Part shown: positions 24,270-34,085 of the stretch, piece by piece
Layout: every line of letters starts with the position of its first letter
Numbering within the stretch: the stretch's first letter is position 1
Assembly (NCBI GenBank): GCA_907164885.2
Contig: OU015496.1
Coordinates: forward strand, 134,989,873 to 135,053,872
Direction of reading: 5' to 3'
Source: Dolomedes plantarius
Lineage: Eukaryota > Arthropoda > Arachnida > Araneae > Dolomedidae
Length of the DNA stretch: 64,000 bases
Position numbers and translations under genes: made by a program
Notes under the pieces: generated by a model
Seen by the model: only the letters and a program-made list of their open reading frames with translations
Database searches by the model: none
Told to the model about the DNA's origin: nothing

Positions 24270-24700
24270 TTAAAACTTAATAAAAATTTTAATGGCAAGC
24301 AATACAGAAAAACAGCAAGATAAAATGTACACGAAAACGGAAAACAACAAGAATAAAAGTAAAGCGAAATAGGAAACAAGAGCGTATCGATTGCTCAAAG
24401 GTTGTTTCTCCCAATATCGGTGGCAGGGATCGGATACAGATATGCAGAGTCGACAGTGCCGCATAGGTTTGGAGGTACGAAATGACCATAACATGTTGTT
24501 TATCACAAATAGTGCAGAAAAGACTCTCTAGAACTTTCAAGCGGCTCAGATTTTTAGCTAACCAGTCATAAGCAGTTAAAAGTAGGATAATGACCACCGA
24601 ATCCTTCCTTGGAAAATCTAGAATATATGCGCTATTAATAACCCATAACTTATTAGGATTTCTGTCAATTAAGTGTTGATAAAAAATGCCCTTCAATTAC
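24270..24700 (-). pseudogene. LINE ORF2 C-terminal fragment (R1/Jockey-like)
   Basis: The frame 24289-24696 reads KLWVINSAYILDFPRKDSV, then YDWLAKNLSRLKVLESLFC, TICDKQHVMVISYLQTYAAL. LINE pol proteins of this branch end with a Cys/His knuckle of the form C-x2-C-x6-8-H-x4-C after such a linker. Here CTIC is kept, and the His and last Cys are both Tyr. The same region, less decayed, recurs twice at 31790-32235, which supports the assignment. No start codon or upstream RT is present; it is a 5'-truncated fragment. Confidence 0.62.
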
Positions 24701-25506
24701 TTCCGGATAAATGCCAAATACAAAAAGTATAAAAGGATTAATTTTTAGCTCAAGAGCAATGTTAATCATATTTTTTCCAAATAATACATCACTAAATCTG
24801 TGTCTTCGCTTTTTTGTTTCAAGTTAACTCTAAACATGTCCGTTTCCAACCGACAAGAGTTTTCAACGAGAATTTCAATTAAATAAATGTGAAGACATAA
24901 CCTAATGAGTCGTGAATTTCTTAAATTCGACGATTAATGGATGTTTCCCTCAAAATATAGTTTAAATGAAAAATATATGTTGTATTCCTGGTAATTACTT
25001 TAAATAACACGATATTTTGACATGATAATGACCAAAGTTTGTGATATAGCAGTAAGTTTAAAGTTTATATTCCAATCGTTTTAAACGTAAACATTTTTCA
25101 TGGTAAAATGAAAAATGTTTACCAGGAAAAGATAAGTTACTTGAAAAGGGGAGGTTACTTGAAAAAAAATTAGCAAAAATTGTTAAATCTTAATTTATCA
25201 AGTTTCAATCGAGTCTACCACCTTACCTAGATTTTAACTTCCTTCGAACAAACATCATAAACTTGAGTTTTTTTTCTTTCCCTATTCTACCATGCCCTTC
25301 GGCTACTTTAACAACATTTATTATGAAAATGAAGTGCTAGAAATATATCCGTATGAATTTAGTTGTACACAGAGCGAATATTAATGAAGCAGCTTTGCAG
25401 CATTAACAACATTGCTGTTAAAAATAATTTCTTCATTTCCTTAAATTTAATTCTACCACTCTAAAAAAATAGCTTGTATTTTGTTTTATTTTACATTTAT
25501 ATGGTA
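24701..25506. other. AT-rich stretch, nothing recognised
   Basis: Contains a short local inverted repeat (ACATTTTTCAT..ATGAAAAATGT near 25090) but no frame or element ends. Confidence 0.55.
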
Positions 25507-25984
25507 CTAGCAGCCCGTCCCGACTTTGTCCGGGTTGAACAAAATATTATACCAATAAATTTCCAGTTGATAGCCAATAAATCGTAAATCTTTTTTTACC
25601 TTAATAATAACCGAAATAATAACTTAAATTAATTTTATGTTAGTTAATAATTAAAATAATTTTTTTAAAAGAAAGAAGGCGTGCCGGAGAACGGCTAGGT
25701 TCGAACCTCTAGCGTCAGAACAGAAGCCCACCGCGATAGCACCACGATAAGGATCGTTGAAATCTTCGGAACAAAAATGGGTAGAAGACAGTAGCGGAAA
25801 CAATGGAGATTGTTAGGATTAAGCCCCTAACTTTATTTCTACTGATAAGATATACATAATATCGCCTATCTCCATCTGGAATAATGTACCTTTCAAACAG
25901 TGAAAGAATTTTTAAATAGGTTCAGTGGTTCTGAAGATTACCCTCCACGTACAAAATCGCTCTCTCTTTATATATAAGTATAGA
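25507..25984 (-). mobile_element. Non-autonomous Helitron (478 bp)
   Basis: On the minus strand it starts TCTATACTTATATATAAAG and ends GGGCTGCTAG. The 5' TC, 3' CTAG and insertion between A (T at 25985) and T (A at 25506) are Helitron rules. Eight bases inside the 3' end is a hairpin, CCCGAC-TTT-GTC-C-GGG on the plus strand (25519-25534), as expected. No Rep/helicase gene is encoded. The interior carries a tRNA-like module at 25690-25752. Confidence 0.75.
25690..25752 (-). repeat. tRNA-like module inside the Helitron
   Basis: In complement, TCGTGGTGCTATCGCGGTGG resembles box A and its D-arm surroundings, and AGGTTCGAACCT is a very good box B about 35 bases downstream, with GCTAG..CTAGC arms pairing around it. 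Spacing and order suit a tRNA or tRNA-SINE head. I cannot fold a complete cloverleaf with a clear anticodon, so it is not called a functional tRNA gene. Confidence 0.5.
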
Positions 25985-26384
25985 TAAATAATATACCGGT
26001 AATATATGCTCTCTGTTGAAATATATTACATCGTCATCGCTTTTTAAGTTTTTCAATGCTTTATAATATTACCCGTAATTTTCTCCAAGTTACAAGGACT
26101 GTAAAAAAGAAGTACTAATGTGTGCATAGAACTCGATGACAGACTGGCCTAGATGAAGCAGCTTAAAAAATTTTTGTCATTAAAATATCCCGAATTCCTG
26201 ATAATTAGTGAGACAGGAGTTAAATTATTTTCCCTTTTGCTCTGAAAATATAAATATTGTGTTATTGTTGAGTTGTTGAGCTGTGACTTATGAACCATGG
26301 CCGAAGATTTCCAGAGCAGGTCCATATATGGCTGTTGGATGAGGGGTGTGGTTCCTGTTTTAAATGGCACCTAAAGGGTTGGAG
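25985..26384. other. AT-rich spacer, nothing recognised
   Basis: No element ends or coding frame recognised between the Helitron and the SINE copy. Confidence 0.5.
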
Positions 26385-26930
26385 TTTAATTTAGCCAGCT
26401 ACCACCACAATTTTGATCTCCAGGGGCGATAGCTGGGGTTCATGCCTTCTTTCACCCACTGACATCATGGAAGAACTTTCAGGTCTACAGATTTAACCCC
26501 TTAACGATAATTTTCAAGAAAATGCTAATAAAAGTGCCTAATTTTTCCGGAGGATTCCATTTATTTCTTGATCTGCCACATCTAGTTTAAAAAAATCATC
26601 CCTAATTACTTATAAATAGTCTGGTGCTGCCATCTGGTATGTAAAATAAGAAATAAAAAAAATTTAGGGTAAATGAAATGGATTGCTTTAATCTTTTTGG
26701 TGTGATACTTTTAAATACTCCAGCCCGGAAATATCACGGGCACGAGAAATAGAATGCGAAACCTCGAACCGTAGTTTTGACGGGAACGAGAAGAAGGAGT
26801 TAACGTGCCCATATCCAACCTAGATAGGAGGGTATTTAACGGCCTTTATCAAGGTTCGAGCTGTTCACATCCGATCCGAAACCCAACGTGCTACCAGTAG
26901 ACTCGCTGCTGGATTTTGGGCTTAAATATT
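26385..26930 (-). repeat. tRNA-derived SINE split by a TTAA MITE
   Basis: In complement, a head with box A (TCTACTGGTAGCACGTTGG) and box B-like AGCTCGAACCTTG (about 26860-26905) runs into GTTAAATACCCTCC, GGGCACGTTAA and, beyond the MITE, TTAAATCTGTAGACCTG, GTCAGTGGGTGAAAGAAGG and CAGCTATCGCCCCTGGAG. This follows the order of the SINE at 16620-16985, where GGGCAAATTGAATCTG is uninterrupted. The TTAA in the middle is the MITE target site. Confidence 0.65.
26497..26799. mobile_element. TTAA MITE, piggyBac-like, copy 1 (303 bp)
   Basis: Flanked by TTAA on both sides (26493-26496 and 26800-26803), the piggyBac-type duplication. It shares CCCCTTAACGAT, TTTCTTGAT.TG.CACATCTAG, GCTGCCATCTGGTAT, AATGGATTGCTTTAATC and CCAGCCCGGAAATATCACGG with 42490-42801. 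No gene. It sits inside a SINE. Confidence 0.85.
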
Positions 26931-27105
26931 TAATTTTTGATAATTAAATATAACATTTTTGTTTAATTAATATATTTCTTGATCTGGAAAATTGCTGTTA
27001 TCATATTGGGTTCATAATACATCATCTAATGAAACTAATGATAAAATCAAAAAATCCTTCCCTACAATAACCCTTGCGGAAACCCAAATACAGAACAGAG
27101 GTTAA

Positions 27106-27763
27106 GGGAACAAGGGACCTTTAATCTCGTTCTTCGTTTTCAATATTTTACTCTATATACAACATTAGTATAAATAGTATTCTTTTCTACTACACTAAAC
27201 ATACTTAGAATCCACAAATAAGTATTTTGTGGAGGAATAAGACATGTTTATAAAAAAAAATTCTTCAAAAAGCTCCATGCGTATTTATTTTCTTGTGATA
27301 TCTTCCAAATTTCTCAGAATTGTTAATTGAAGTGTGTGTCACAAAACTGTGCATAATTCTTTGAAATCGTAAATATTTTTTTTTTAATTTATAGACTATA
27401 AAATAAAGTAAAAACATCAAAAAACATAAAATATAACAGGAAGAATAGAAAAAAAATATTTAAGCTTCATACCAAAAAATAATAATAATAAAAATAAATG
27501 CACATCTATATTTATATACATACAGTAAACGCATAATACAAAATTTAAGGATTTTAATTAATGTAGAATGCGCATAGGACATTTTGAAAAACGCTAGAAT
27601 TTTAAAAAAAAATTTGAAAAACAGGCATCATTCTGCCAAAAATTCCTTATTTCGAATTTCAAGGGATTTCAGTGCAGTGAAATAGAAAATAATTATTCTC
27701 ATTATGTATATCGTGTTAAAAATTATGAATTAAAAAATTCAAATTTGAAAGTCCCTTGTCCCC
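27106..27763. mobile_element. TTAA-flanked long-inverted-repeat element, copy 1 (658 bp)
   Basis: Flanked by TTAA (27102-27105 and 27764-27767). Ends are GGGAACAAGGGACCTTTAA on the left and GGGGACAAGGGACTTTCAA in complement on the right. The arms extend inward: CTCCATGCGTATTT near 27276 is mirrored by AATGCGCATAGGACATTTTG near 27567, and TGAGAATAATT near the right end has a degraded partner on the left. A second member lies at 61358-62040. TTAA duplications are used by piggyBac and some Sola elements; I cannot assign it. Confidence 0.72.
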
Positions 27764-27943
27764 TTAAGCCAGAATAATATGTCATTCCACCGATTAGGTA
27801 TGCAACAAACGTAGTATCTGAAGACAGTCGTTTACTCGGCGCATCATAATCCCACCTTGCACAGAGTCACACAAGTGCGAGTTTGTTTAGGACAAACGGA
27901 GCAACAGCAGCTAATGCTACATGGTGAAAGTTGAGGCCCCAAC

Positions 27944-27989
27944 GTCGGTCACTCTGAGCCCGGTGATGGCCGGGCTAAGTGTGACCGAC
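27944..27989. other. GC-rich hairpin, 20-bp stem
   Basis: GTCGGTCACTCTGAGCCCGG pairs with CCGGGCTAAGTGTGACCGAC (18 of 20 positions) around a 6-base loop. It lies in a GC-rich ~280-bp island (27770-28050) of unknown origin. The stem is far stronger than chance in this AT-rich DNA. It could be an RNA-element hairpin or a transposon subterminal structure. Confidence 0.75.
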
Positions 27990-28250
27990 TCCGGACCCCC
28001 GGACCTAGAATAGAGGTTAAAAGTCACTCACGCTTAGTACGTCATTTCTTACTGCATAAAAAAAAAATCAGTGAACTGAGAAAAAGTATGTATGACATTT
28101 CTAACTGACCAATAAATAAAACTGCATAATACTCAAAGACACGTGTGTTTCGGGAAACTATTAATCCCATTCCTGGGTAAATAAACCTAAAACAACTTGT
28201 ACTTAATCCTAACAAACAAAATCATATTTCCTCAACATCTGTTTACATAT

Positions 28251-28510
28251 GTGGCGATGAAATGCAAAGTGGTGTAAGTCACATTTTCAACTTTTTATTT
28301 ATTTATTTGAGGGCAAAAATGTAATCTCCAAACTCCATGTTCAATTTATAGTAGAATAGCAAATAATGGTTATTTGCAGTATTATAATAATTATTATGAA
28401 TAATATTTTTTTCAATTTAACGTGGAATTTTTTGTAGTTTCTGCAGTAAAACGCTTTGGACTTACACCACTTGCCTTACTGACTTACACCACTTTGCCTT
28501 TCACCGCCTC
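28251..28510. mobile_element. Short TIR element (MITE, ~260 bp)
   Basis: The left end GTGGCGATGAAATGCAAAGT continues GGTGTAAGTCA; the right end in complement is GAGGCGGTGAAAGGCAAAGT and GGTGTAAGTCA. Near the right end TGACTTACACCACTT occurs twice in tandem. The flanks are ATAT on both sides, compatible with a TA or ATAT duplication. No gene. Superfamily not assigned. Confidence 0.68.
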
Positions 28511-28700
28511 ATATATAAAACAGTTCTGTGACTGACTGACTGACTGACTGATCGATAACGCACAGACCAAATCGCTGGACCTAAAGGGCTGAAAATTTGC
28601 ATGGCGATTCTTCATACCGTGTAGAGATGCACTATGAAAGATTTTTTAAAATTAAATTTTTAAGCTGTTTTAGTAAATTTTTAAGTTTGCATTTAAAATA
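28509..28700 (+). mobile_element. Helitron 5'-end fragment
   Basis: TCATATATAAAACAGTTCTG, then GTGACTGACTGACTGACTG and CGCACAGACCAAATCGCTGG, is the typical opening of animal Helitrons. The same opening recurs at 29035. No 3' terminus follows before the second start, so this is a truncated first copy. Confidence 0.55.
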
Positions 28701-29034
28701 ATAATTTGAGGGTTATAAACTATATATCACGAGCAAGATCATAAAAATTCCTTTCAAATGAAATCTTTTTCGAATCTTTATCTCTATTTTCTGATATTTA
28801 GGGAATTTTTAAAGGTTAATTTTTATAATTCAATTTATTAATTACTGATCACGTGATTTCTTTTCTTTTTTTGATACTTTAAATTAATTTTGCGTCACGT
28901 GCATAACAACAAAATAAATTGACAAAAAATATTAAAATACAGTAAAAGATAAAACTTAGCCACTACACTAATTGAGATGGAAGTTTTTGAAGAATTTAAT
29001 TTAAATTAGTACGTTTTATGGATGTTAAATTGAA

Positions 29035-29550
29035 CCTATATATAAAACAGTTCCGTGACTGGCTGATAGATTTCGCACAGGCCGCAAGACCTAAAGAAAT
29101 GAAATTTGAACAGCGCATTTCTAGAATGACATGAATAGTCGCTAAGAAAGGATTTTTTTGAAATTCCATCCCTAAGGGTGCAAATTGGGACACTCCAATA
29201 CGTTTGTTTGTATGGAAAATCGTATTCTCTGCGACAATTCTCGGCGTCTCTTCTTTGTACGGATCTCCGTCAAAAACGGTTGAGGAAATTTTGGTAATTG
29301 ACGGGGAAAATGTACCTCAAACTGTACTATATTAACTGTTCTACATTCTTTAGTCTATTAGATTTAATTTAAATCTAATATTTATTATCTAATATTTATT
29401 AATCTAATATTTAATTTAAATCTAATATCTATTAGATTTAATTTAAATATTTTCTTCTGCATTATTTTGTCTATAAAATATGCGTTATGTATATGTTCAT
29501 TGTAATTATCCTAAAATGTACACCATAGCGAAGCACGGGTATTCAGCTAG
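29035..29550 (+). mobile_element. Non-autonomous Helitron (516 bp)
   Basis: Opens CTATATATAAAACAGTTCCG and includes GCTAAGAAAGGATTTTTTG and CCATCCCTAAGGGTGC. It ends AGCGAAGCACGGGTATTCAG-CTAG followed by T (29547-29551), where GC-GAA-GC is the core of the expected 3' hairpin although the stem is degraded. A/T-rich inverted segments (29357-29450) occupy part of the interior. No Rep/helicase. Confidence 0.62.
29357..29450. repeat. Nested A/T palindromes based on ATTAGATTTAA
   Basis: ATTAGATTTA and TAAATCTAAT alternate several times, with CTAATATTTATT direct repeats between. Simple-sequence expansion inside the Helitron. Confidence 0.8.
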
Positions 29551-30029
29551 TTTAATATGTATATGATATTAATAAAAGTTGTATTGGACACGTGTACTTG
29601 TAAAGTGAATGGTGTTAAATGACAGAGGAATCTGAACTTTACTCAAACTATTGTGACATTTTGGAGTTGCAAAATTTGAAAACTTTAAACTTCAGAAAAT
29701 GCAAGATGCGAACTACGCTTAAAACATTAACGAATGGTATCATTTGTGAGGTGAACTCCAGGCGGAACAAAACATTTATAAAATACATGTCATAAGAAAA
29801 ATAAATGTAAAAGAATTACTTCCTTCCCCACTTTACCTCTTAAATTCTCATTGCAGTGATTCTACCTCTTTCAAGATGACTTCTTGTGAAATAAATTGCT
29901 TGTAGCATTCATGAAATCTTTTAAATTCATTGTCAATGCAAACTCATTAATCATACGTTCTTTGTTCCCGAGAACGAGCACGTTCATTTTAAACAAAAGG
30001 AGCCGGTAACATAATGGGTGATTCATTCC
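29551..30029. other. AT-rich spacer, nothing recognised
   Basis: No frame or element ends seen between the Helitron and the satellite array. Confidence 0.55.
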
Positions 30030-30425
30030 AACAAAAGTTTAGACCACATTTCCTGATCAAAACTAATTCACATCTGTTCTGTCAACTGAAACTTTACTCC
30101 AACAAACGTTAATTTCTTTTCAGAAGAGTTTTCAAAAGTAACCCGCATAGATTTATATGTAAATTAAATTTAAAATTTAATACGAGATTAGAAGGTTAAA
30201 TGTTATTCACCTTACGTTGGTACTAGTACATTGCATTTGAGGGAATATTTATAAAACTGTACATAACGTTTTAGACAGAAAATGAAATTACTCATATTTA
30301 AATAATGCATTAAAATATTTTAATCAACACATACTTATTTAATTTCAGGAGAACTTTGAATAGTGACCCCAGTAGTTTTATACTTAATTTGCAATATAAT
30401 ACTGGATTGAGAGATATTGTACACT
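30030..30425 (+). repeat. Diverged ~205-bp satellite, first block
   Basis: Two units. The anchor AATCAACACATACTTATTT.A..TCAGGAGA.CTTTGAATAGT.ACC is at about 30321 and in degraded form at about 30108. The array is then broken by ~1.85 kb of LINE-related DNA and resumes at 32272. Confidence 0.75.
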
Positions 30426-31162
30426 TTATTTGATAAGGAGAAATAGAGACTATTGTAGAGTAATGGAATTATGGGGTTATTTTTCCCAAGACCTCACAGG
30501 CTGCACGACACACAGATGTATGTTTATCTTCGTAGTTTTTGCAGTCCCCACCGATTTTAAACACGTGCAAGAATTTGTGGCCTGAAAGCTAATCCCGGGC
30601 ATAGCGGTTTCTCTAACAACATATGAGGATAACTGTTTGGAAAAACAGAGACGTTGGCCACCACGATCGTAAAGCTGTCTTCCTAGCGAAACTGGAATGT
30701 AATAAAGTTTCGGCGTTAGGAAGAGCTGTAAGCCGATAATCTGCCGGCCCTACCGGTTTGGTGAGAAAAATCCAATTCTAAGAAGACGGACCCCGTGTGC
30801 CAAGCCGAGAGGGAGATACTTGGTTTTTTTTCAAGAGATCGGCCTTATAGCATCCAGCGAACAGACATGTTTTTAGGCTCCTGTTTTTTGGGCCGAGATG
30901 GGCCCTGTAGCGTAAATCTGCACGTAAATTAAGTGAATATGTTGCTATGGTTTAATGTAAATTTTTTTGTAAATAAATTATTAAGTTTATGTTTTAAAAA
31001 TTGACCTTCGAATTTTATTTCGGACTCTGTTTTTCTTGGTATGGATCAAATAGTAGTAATTTTAGCAAAGCCTCACAGAATTGCCTTAACCATTTACCGT
31101 GACGCCACACTATGCGTATAGCTTTGACCCAGTCGACATACCACTCAATCACTTTCCAAAAA

Positions 31163-31376
31163 TGTGTGATACTCTCTGATTCTCGAGCTGCCATTGAAGC
31201 CATGGACTCACCGGAATGCTACAAAACCAGTGAAATTCTCGATCGTCACTTCCCTATTCATATACTGTCATCACAAAACATATAAGTTATTTTGCGGTGG
31301 ATTCCAGCATTCTGCGGAATCGCAGGAAATTAAGTCGGGGACGGATTGGCAAAGGAAGGTGCTGCAGGTATGTAGA
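31163..31376 (+). pseudogene. LINE RNase H domain remnant
   Basis: Frame: ILSDSRAAIEAMDSPECY, KTSEILDRHFPIHILSSQNI, stop, VILRWIPAFCGIAGN, stop, VGDGLAKEGAAG. This is the second half of the RNase H domain carried at the end of RT in R1/Jockey-type LINEs: SDSRAAI with a catalytic Asp, the W.P.H.GI.GNE block (His to Cys here, NE to N-stop) and the AD.LAK Asp. Two in-frame stops and the changed residues make it inactive. RT lies outside or is deleted. Confidence 0.78.
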
Positions 31377-31450
31377 GCCCGTGTAGGCCGATCGCATGAT
31401 CGATTTTTGAGGCCTGCGTAGGCCAATCTCATTGATTCAATTTTTTGAGG
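31376..31450. repeat. Two-copy 37-bp tandem duplication
   Basis: GCCCGTGTAGGCCGATCGCATGATCGATTTTTGAG-type unit followed by GCCTGCGTAGGCCAATCTCATTGATTCAATTTTTTGAG-type unit; same order of blocks, diverged. Confidence 0.65.
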
Positions 31451-31485
31451 ATTTAAAAGTGACCACTCCCCACAATTCTATAAGG

Positions 31486-31753
31486 CAGGTGAGGGCAATT
31501 GTTTTGGCCCGCGGGCCACTTTGTGTAAGCGAAGGTTAGCAGAGGGCCGCACGTTTTAAAATTATTGCATTTATTAGTCAACTTTGAATTTCAGAAAAGC
31601 TATAAATTGTATCATAAAAATCAATAAATATAAATTAAATTAAATATTGACTGTTTTTCTGGCTGTCCGGATTTTTCTGGGTGTTTTGGCGGGCCACAAA
31701 AAAATCTGTAGCGGGCTGCACGTGGCCCGCGGACTGCTATTTGCCCACCCCTG
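31486..31753. mobile_element. hAT MITE (268 bp) with perfect 8-bp duplication
   Basis: CTATAAGG is repeated exactly at 31478-31485 and 31754-31761. Ends are CAGGTGAGGGCAATTGTTTT and, in complement, CAGGGGTGGGCAAATAGCAG, followed by CGCGGGCCAC on both sides. CAGGGGTGGGCAA ends with CCGCGGGCC and an 8-bp duplication are classic hAT features. No gene. Confidence 0.93.
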
Positions 31754-31789
31754 CTATAAGGGAATTTATCCGGAAGAAATTGAACGACC

Positions 31790-32235
31790 TGTTTTATCAA
31801 GAATTAATCAATAGATAGAAATTCTAATGAGCTATGGGTTGTTAATTTTACAATCATTCCAGATTTTCCAATGAAGGATTCTGTAGCCATGATTCAGGTT
31901 TTAACTGATTATGACTGATTGGCTAAACATCCGATCATCTTGAAAACTGTATTGAGTTCTTTCTGCACTATTTGCAATAAACGACAAGTTCTTATTAGCT
32001 ATGGGTTGTTAATAGTACAATAATTCCAGATTTCCCAAGGAAGGATTCGGTAGCCTTGATATAAGTTTTAACTGATTATGACTGCTTGGCTAAACATCTG
32101 AGCAGCTTGAAAACTATACTGAGTTCTTTCTGCGTTATTTGCAATAAAAGACGATTTATGGACATTTCCCACCTCTAGATCTATCAGGCACTTACTCGGG
32201 ACTTGAGGCGGCTCGGGATCTCTGTATCCGATATT
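31790..32235 (+). pseudogene. LINE ORF2 C-terminus, tandemly duplicated (167-bp period)
   Basis: The segment starting GCTATGGGTTGTTAAT (31831) repeats at 31998. Translation gives WVVN..IIPDFP.KDSVA, LTDYD.LAKH, SSFC.ICNKR twice. Only the second copy continues to FMDISHL, stop, IYQALTRDLRRLGISVSD and a stop near 32240. The knuckle reads C-V-I-C..H with the last Cys replaced by Tyr. It matches the fragment at 24270-24700, so both come from one LINE family. The duplication is internal and inactivating. Confidence 0.72.
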
Positions 32236-32271
32236 GGAAAATGAGAGAATTGATTATTTAATACGCCCTAC

Positions 32272-32655
32272 ATAACAACCAAGCAGCTTTATAAGTAAAT
32301 AAACTTGAAATTTAATACTAAATTGAAACAGAAAATAATGTTAACTTTACATTTGGAATTCTGCATTGCATAATCATAATTACTGACTAGAATCTTTTGC
32401 AAGGAATTAAGTTTATCGTGTTTAAAATAAAGTATTAAAATATATTAGTCAACACACACTTATTTTATCTCAGGAGAGCTTTTAATATTAACCTAGTAAT
32501 TTCAAACTTAATTTAACTTGCAATTTAAAACTAGATTGAGTAAATAAATACTGTTAAGTTTACATTTACAATCCTGCATTGTATAAGAATAATTACTGAT
32601 TAATATTATTTGCAGGGATTTAAGTTACTCATGTTTAAAATTAAATACTAAAATA
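32272..32655 (+). repeat. Diverged ~205-bp satellite, second block
   Basis: Resumes with ACCAAGCAGCTTTATAAG. The anchor AGTCAACACACACTTATTTT is near 32446, and TTTACATTTACAATCCTGCA and ATAATTACTGA.TA.AAT recur. Broken at 32655 by a dispersed repeat. Confidence 0.78.
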
Positions 32656-33045
32656 CACTCATGGGCAAAAAAAAATCGCACCAATAGATGCGAATAGATG
32701 AGAAATTTGCCGATATGGGCGAATAAATGCGAAAATTATATTTTTACTACTTTTCGGCGATAACTCGGTGATAAACGGCTTTTTAAGTGAAATTAGGTAA
32801 CAATAGTAATAATTAATGAATATAATTGCTTAATTAAGACCATCCACGGCCTTTAACTAAGAGATCTCCCTCTCTAAATTAGCTTTTTACTCATTGCAAA
32901 AGACTTAAGGAAGAGAATGGAGAGACTACTACAACGTTAGATTTTAACTATTAATTTTGATACTTACCTAACCAACTAAGAAAAATTGTGATTTTTTTAA
33001 TAAATGCGAAATTTTTTAATGAATAAATATATATATATATGTAGT
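32655..33045 (+). repeat. Unclassified dispersed repeat, short copy
   Basis: Starts near AAATCGCACCAATAGATGCG and shares GAATAAATGCGAAAATTAT, TTACTACTTTTCGGCGAT, GATAAACGGCTTTTTAAG, GTAATAATTAATGAATAT and GCTTAATTAAGACCATCC with 13890-14605 (opposite strand). It ends with TAATAAATGCGAAATTTTTT and a TA tract. It interrupts the satellite, so it was mobile. No target duplication is clear. Confidence 0.7.
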
Positions 33046-34085
33046 ATATTAATCAACACATGCGTATTTCACCTCAGGACAGCTTTGAATAGTAACCAAG
33101 CAGTTTTATACTAAATTAATTATGCAATTTAATACTAGATTAAAAAAGTAAATACTCACTTTACATTTCTAATTCTGCATCGTATAAAAATAATTACTGA
33201 CAAGAATCTTTTGCAAGAAATTAAGTTTCTAACGTTTAAAATAAAGTATTAAAATACATTAATATGCACATACTTAGAGCTTTAAAGGATAACTAATGAG
33301 TTTTATGCTAAATTTAACTCACAATTTAATACTAGATTAAGGAAGTAAATATTATTACCTTTACTTTTGTAATTCTAGTTAGTATAAGTATAATTAATGA
33401 CTAAAATTTTTTGCATGAAATTACGTTACTCACGTTAAAAAATAATATATTAAAATGCATTGATCTACACATACTTATTTCACCTCAGAGCTTTGTATAA
33501 TAACCAAGCAGTTTTATGCTAAATTTAATTCACAATTTAATACTACAATAGGAGAGTAAATTTTATTAACTTTACATTTATAATTCTACTTTGTATAAGT
33601 ATAATTACTGACTAGAATTTTTTGCAGGATATTAAGTTACTCACTTTAAAAAATAATATATTGAAATTTATTAATCAATGCATATTTATTTTACCCTAGG
33701 AAATCTTTCAATAGTAACGAAACAGATTTATATTTAATACAACTTGCAATTTAATACTGGGTAGAAATAAAAAACATTAACTTTAAATTTTGAATCCTGA
33801 ATTGTGTAAGTATAATTACCTACTAGCATGTTTATGTGCGTTAATTAAAAAATACTTCAATATACACATTTGTTTCTTCTCAGCAGAGCCTTAATTAATA
33901 ACCAATTAATTTTATACCTAATTAAACATGCAGTTTAATACGAGATTTAAAGAGTAAATACTGTTAACTTTTGATTTGTAATCCTGCATTATATATTTAT
34001 AATTACTGACTAGAATTATTTAACGAGGAATTCAGTTACTGACATTTAAAATAAAGTATTAAAGCACATGAATCGGTAATTTTTA
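33041..34085 (+). repeat. Diverged ~205-bp satellite, third block (about 5 units)
   Basis: The anchor AAT.AACACAT.CTTATTTCACCTCAG recurs near 33051, 33261, 33462, 33672, 33858 and 34069, with spacings of 187-211 bp. Each unit contains TAATAACCAAGCAGTTTTAT, CAATTTAATACTAGATTA, ACTTTACATTTGTAATTCTG and ATAATTACTGACTAGAAT. Confidence 0.85.

Larger units (their letters stand above)
30440..32265 (+). mobile_element. LINE debris inserted into the satellite
   Basis: Interrupts the satellite unit between about 30425 and 32272. 30440-31000 is GC-richer and unrecognised (GAAGACGGACCCCGTGTGCC near 30781; possibly a 5' region). 31163-31376 encodes an RNase H remnant and 31790-32235 the ORF2 C-terminus in tandem duplicate. 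Order and strand are consistent with one R1/Jockey-like element, internally deleted, with a later hAT MITE at 31486-31753. Confidence 0.6.

Noticed and set aside
25690..25752. Functional tRNA gene
   Set aside because: Box A and box B are good, but I could not assemble a full cloverleaf with matching acceptor arm and a clear anticodon, so only a tRNA-like module is reported.
28520..28560. Tandem GACT repeats as an independent microsatellite
   Set aside because: GTGACTGACTGACTG is part of the standard Helitron opening and is counted there.
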